In this document: positions 62,301 to 64,000 of the stretch, one piece after another
How the letters are laid out: each line of letters starts with the position of its first letter
Numbering within the stretch: the first letter of the stretch is position 1
Source: Bacteroidota bacterium
Lineage (GTDB): Bacteria; Bacteroidota; Bacteroidia; Chitinophagales; Chitinophagaceae
Length of the DNA stretch: 64,000 bases
Direction: 5' to 3'
Assembly: GCA_023422835.1 (NCBI GenBank)
Contig: JAFAGI010000004.1
Span: 1 to 64,000 of the forward strand
Notes under the pieces: generated by a model
Database searches by the model: none
The model's input: the letters and a program-made list of their open reading frames with translations, nothing else
What the model was told of the DNA's origin: nothing
Position numbers and translations under genes: made by a program

Positions 62301-64000
62301 GCTGTCGCTTAACAGCGCAAACCCAGGTGTAAATGCTCCGCTGAATGCTACTTTCAAAAACTTCCATATAAGCACGATCACCCAGCTTGCAAACCAGACT
62401 TCGCTGCCGCTCGAAGGTACTATCAACGGCACGGCCCAGGTAAGAGACCTGATGAAACAACCTTTGTTTGTTTCTGACCTGCGCATAGATAATCTGGCAT
62501 ATAATAAAGATACTATCGGCAACCTGGCCATTAATGTAGATAACAACAAGGCTTCCAATATTTACTCGGCAAATATTGTACTCTCCGGCAAAGGCAATGA
62601 TGCATCTATCACCGGAGACTATTATGCTGCCACGCAAAGCCTTGATATGCTTGTGGATTTGAGAAGGCTAAACCTTGAAAGCCTGAAGTCATTCGGCGGC
62701 GAGCAAATCTCCGACATGGGCGGCTTTGCTACTGCCAGGCTGAAAATAGATGGAACAGTTACAAAGCCGGAAGTAAACGGAAATATCCATTTCGACACTG
62801 CCTATGTTGTTCCGTTTATGACGGGCGAAAGGCTTACCTTAAACAACCAGACCATTCATGCTACTCCACAGGGCTTCCGTTTTAATAAGTTCACACTGAC
62901 AGACACACGCAACAGCGATCTTACCATTAACGGCTATGTAGCAACCAGTAACTACAAGGAATTTAATTTTGACCTGGACATCAATGCCGATGATTTCCTG
63001 GCTGTGAATGCAGAGGCTGCTGCAAAAAGATTATTGTTCGGCCAGTTAAATATAGATGCTTCCATGAAGTTAATGGGCAATATTGAATCGCCGTACCTCA
63101 GGGGAAATGTACGTGTAAATGAGAACACTGATTTCAGCATGGTGCTGCCCGGCCGTGATCCGGAGATCGAAGACAGGGAAGGTGTGGTTGTTTTCGTAAA
63201 AAAAGAAGACCAGCTCTCCTACCTTCAGGATCTGATCGCAAAAGATTCTGCAACCAACGCCACCGCGCTCAAAGGTCTGGACCTGTTTCTGAACGTAGAG
63301 ACCGACACTGCCGCACAACTCTCGCTGGTAATAGATGAAAGAACCGGCGATGCACTCACACTCAAAGGTTTGGCAAGTATAGACTTCGGTATAGACCGCA
63401 GCGGTAAGATGAGCATGACGGGCAACTATGTACTTACCCATGGCTACTACAATTTATCCTTTGCCTTTATCAGAAAGAAATTTGAAATTTTACCCGGCAG
63501 CTCCATTGTATGGACAGGCGATCCTTTAACAGCAAATATTGATATTGATGCCTCACTGCCTGTGCAGGCTGCCGCTATTGACCTGATCGCTGCAGAGTCG
63601 GGTGGAAATGTAGATGCAAAATATAACCAGTTATTGCCGTTTGAAGTAATGCTCGACCTGAACGGTGAATTAATGAAGCCCGTAATAAAATTTGATATTG
63701 TATTGCCCGAAGAGACTTCTGCACAATGGCCGCTGGTAGAAACCAAACTACAGGAAATAAGAGCCAACTCTTCTGAGATGAACAAACAGGTTTTTGCATT
63801 GATGCTGCTCGGCAGGTTCGTAGGCCCGAATCCGTTGCAAAGCGCCGGCGAGGCTATGAACATCGGCGCCATGGCCAAGCAGTCAGTAAGTAAACTGCTC
63901 ACCCAGGAACTCAACAAGCTGGCCGACGGCCTAATCAAAGAAGTTGACCTGAACTTTGGTATCAATACCGGGCGCGACTACAGCACAGGCAAGGCTATTG
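59308..64000 (+). CDS. TamB/DUF490-like translocation and assembly module protein, 3' end outside window
   Basis: The frame is open from 59284 to the right edge and codes for at least about 1560 residues. It starts with a membrane anchor (FLKTIGWILLSALILIAIAF) followed by very long repetitive beta-strands. It approaches the typical TamB C-terminal domain (MTGNYVLTHGYYNLSFAFIR, then KEVDLNFGINTGRDYSTG). TamB-type proteins bridge the envelope and help insert barrels or move phospholipids. There is no ATG before the anchor; TTG at 59308 is my choice, and 59290, 59332 and 59356 are alternatives. Confidence 0.88.
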   Translation, partial: MFVLKKFYLQRGLKIFLKTIGWILLSALILIAIAFFAIQVPGVQNFAKNKAVNYLKKKTGTELSIGSFRFKLFNSVELNEVYVEDLRKDTLLYAKKLEVHLNMLDLLKNDANVKSLELTNAYVNMNRTAPDTVFNFQFIIDAFAPADKVEKDSTVADFVANIKALDFNNTRLKYRDDVAGSEFAFKSANLSTELEKFDLRTLTTIFGDLNLEDAHARIRLYNPTVFLKSANILATGTKETKTTGLPLGVGDINFKKISVNFVDEVASTDLDFSLRTLVAKPKEVELDKMHFHLSDLILDSSKIIIARGKPVPSTRREEPTDDTAKVTQWKFLFDKVDVSNTNFSFDDKTKRRTNNGIDYAHLNIKDFNLFASQVDLAPVDFKGVIDSLSLKEQSGLVLRNAHTRFAHNDKFTSLGNLLLQTNKSIIRDSVHLSYKSLNDLGKNPGNAYIYARLPNNRIAVSDILLFAPQLRPQLGNYSNSIIRLNSTLKGYLHNLDIPTLELSGIGNTEMNISGVVRGLPDFTNAYFDLKINKLATTRNDILNFLPKGAIPPNTVRIPNNIRANGFIRGNMRDFATQMNILTTNGNANITANLNENGRYSASIRTSGLDVGHLFYQEKNVGRITANIRANGYGLNTKKFNLGNLYSKFSGNVSSAYVKGYNYNNFTINGTLSKGIVQSVSDIRDENLAFNLVSTINLNSKYPAVQAELVLDTLNAKQLGLMKTVLNAKMKMKASFTNTNPDYLNGTMTITDMFYRTDSTSGYADSLVITAINQGEYNQLYASLDSSVRINLRGNYKLTQLPSALQATINKYYRLPDYRPSPFSPQQLELDGIIIPDATLTTAIPAIAGSDTLTFSGSYASAKDFIQFNAHSNKIVFNENNLANLAINLNTENDSIKLAANVDNISTGNFKLNKTGITGSLANNNLVFNAATNDAEQKPWYAVGGTVTTDGNAYKLSLNLDGLMLNYDQWNISPDNYLRYSKTEGVHAHNFTMSSGEQSLSLNSANPGVNAPLNATFKNFHISTITQLANQTSLPLEGTINGTAQVRDLMKQPLFVSDLRIDNLAYNKDTIGNLAINVDNNKASNIYSANIVLSGKGNDASITGDYYAATQSLDMLVDLRRLNLESLKSFGGEQISDMGGFATARLKIDGTVTKPEVNGNIHFDTAYVVPFMTGERLTLNNQTIHATPQGFRFNKFTLTDTRNSDLTINGYVATSNYKEFNFDLDINADDFLAVNAEAAAKRLLFGQLNIDASMKLMGNIESPYLRGNVRVNENTDFSMVLPGRDPEIEDREGVVVFVKKEDQLSYLQDLIAKDSATNATALKGLDLFLNVETDTAAQLSLVIDERTGDALTLKGLASIDFGIDRSGKMSMTGNYVLTHGYYNLSFAFIRKKFEILPGSSIVWTGDPLTANIDIDASLPVQAAAIDLIAAESGGNVDAKYNQLLPFEVMLDLNGELMKPVIKFDIVLPEETSAQWPLVETKLQEIRANSSEMNKQVFALMLLGRFVGPNPLQSAGEAMNIGAMAKQSVSKLLTQELNKLADGLIKEVDLNFGINTGRDYSTGKAI

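Overview
The window reads as chromosomal DNA of a Bacteroidota bacterium, most likely a member of the Chitinophagaceae or a close relative. Support comes from SusC/SusD pairs with an ECF sigma/FecR regulator, a SpoIIM-DUF4129-DUF4350-MoxR-DUF58 cluster, two ClpP paralogues before ClpX, a GldE-like protein, and weak Shine-Dalgarno signals. Several promoters also fit the Bacteroidota pattern TTG-N20-TAnnTTTG. I found no tRNA, rRNA, CRISPR array, transposase or integrase.

Layout. At 1-915 lie the start of mscL and a PPK2-type polyphosphate kinase. At 1.0-16.4 kb is a polysaccharide utilisation locus (PUL): ECF sigma, FecR anti-sigma, SusC/SusD, a DUF1735/F5-8C lipoprotein, a second SusC/SusD pair, and a GH92 alpha-mannosidase. 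The glycosidase suggests an alpha-mannose-rich glycan such as high-mannose N-glycan or mannan. At 16.5-18.3 kb are a YhcG-like (DUF1016) nuclease and an SGNH hydrolase. A YeiH-type transporter follows, then an RDD protein divergent from the MoxR/DUF58 cluster (20.8-26.9 kb). At 27-33 kb are hemB, a lipoprotein, a phosphodiesterase and clpP-clpP-clpX.

At 33.4-39.3 kb on the minus strand is a second, ruined PUL. An ECF sigma gene is cut after region 2 and joined to the tail of a discoidin-domain gene. A frameshifted FAD-oxidoreductase gene is joined to the C-terminal part of a SusD gene. Between these wrecks sits one intact 822-residue lipoprotein gene.

From 39.4 kb onward the content is mostly household: small lipoproteins, a DUF4920 protein, lpxA plus an ABC ATPase, DUF3109, gldE-like, thiL, a 3'-5' exonuclease, a coiled-coil protein, a beta-helix lipoprotein with a TonB receptor, a BamA/TamA-like barrel, nadD, feoA, ybeY, ruvA, fabH, a YtxH/holin-like envelope trio, and a TamB-like gene running off the right edge.

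The most unusual signal is a dispersed intergenic element of about 80-115 bp. There are five recognisable copies (13966-14082, 18229-18312, 18346-18472, 41131-41246, 55935-56028) and a probable fragment at 40621-40648. It has near-palindromic ends, an inner hairpin whose pairing is kept by paired base changes, and two copies ending exactly on a start codon. A second family of AT-rich 'GTAATTTGTAATCTG' repeats flanks clpP1 and recurs near thiL.
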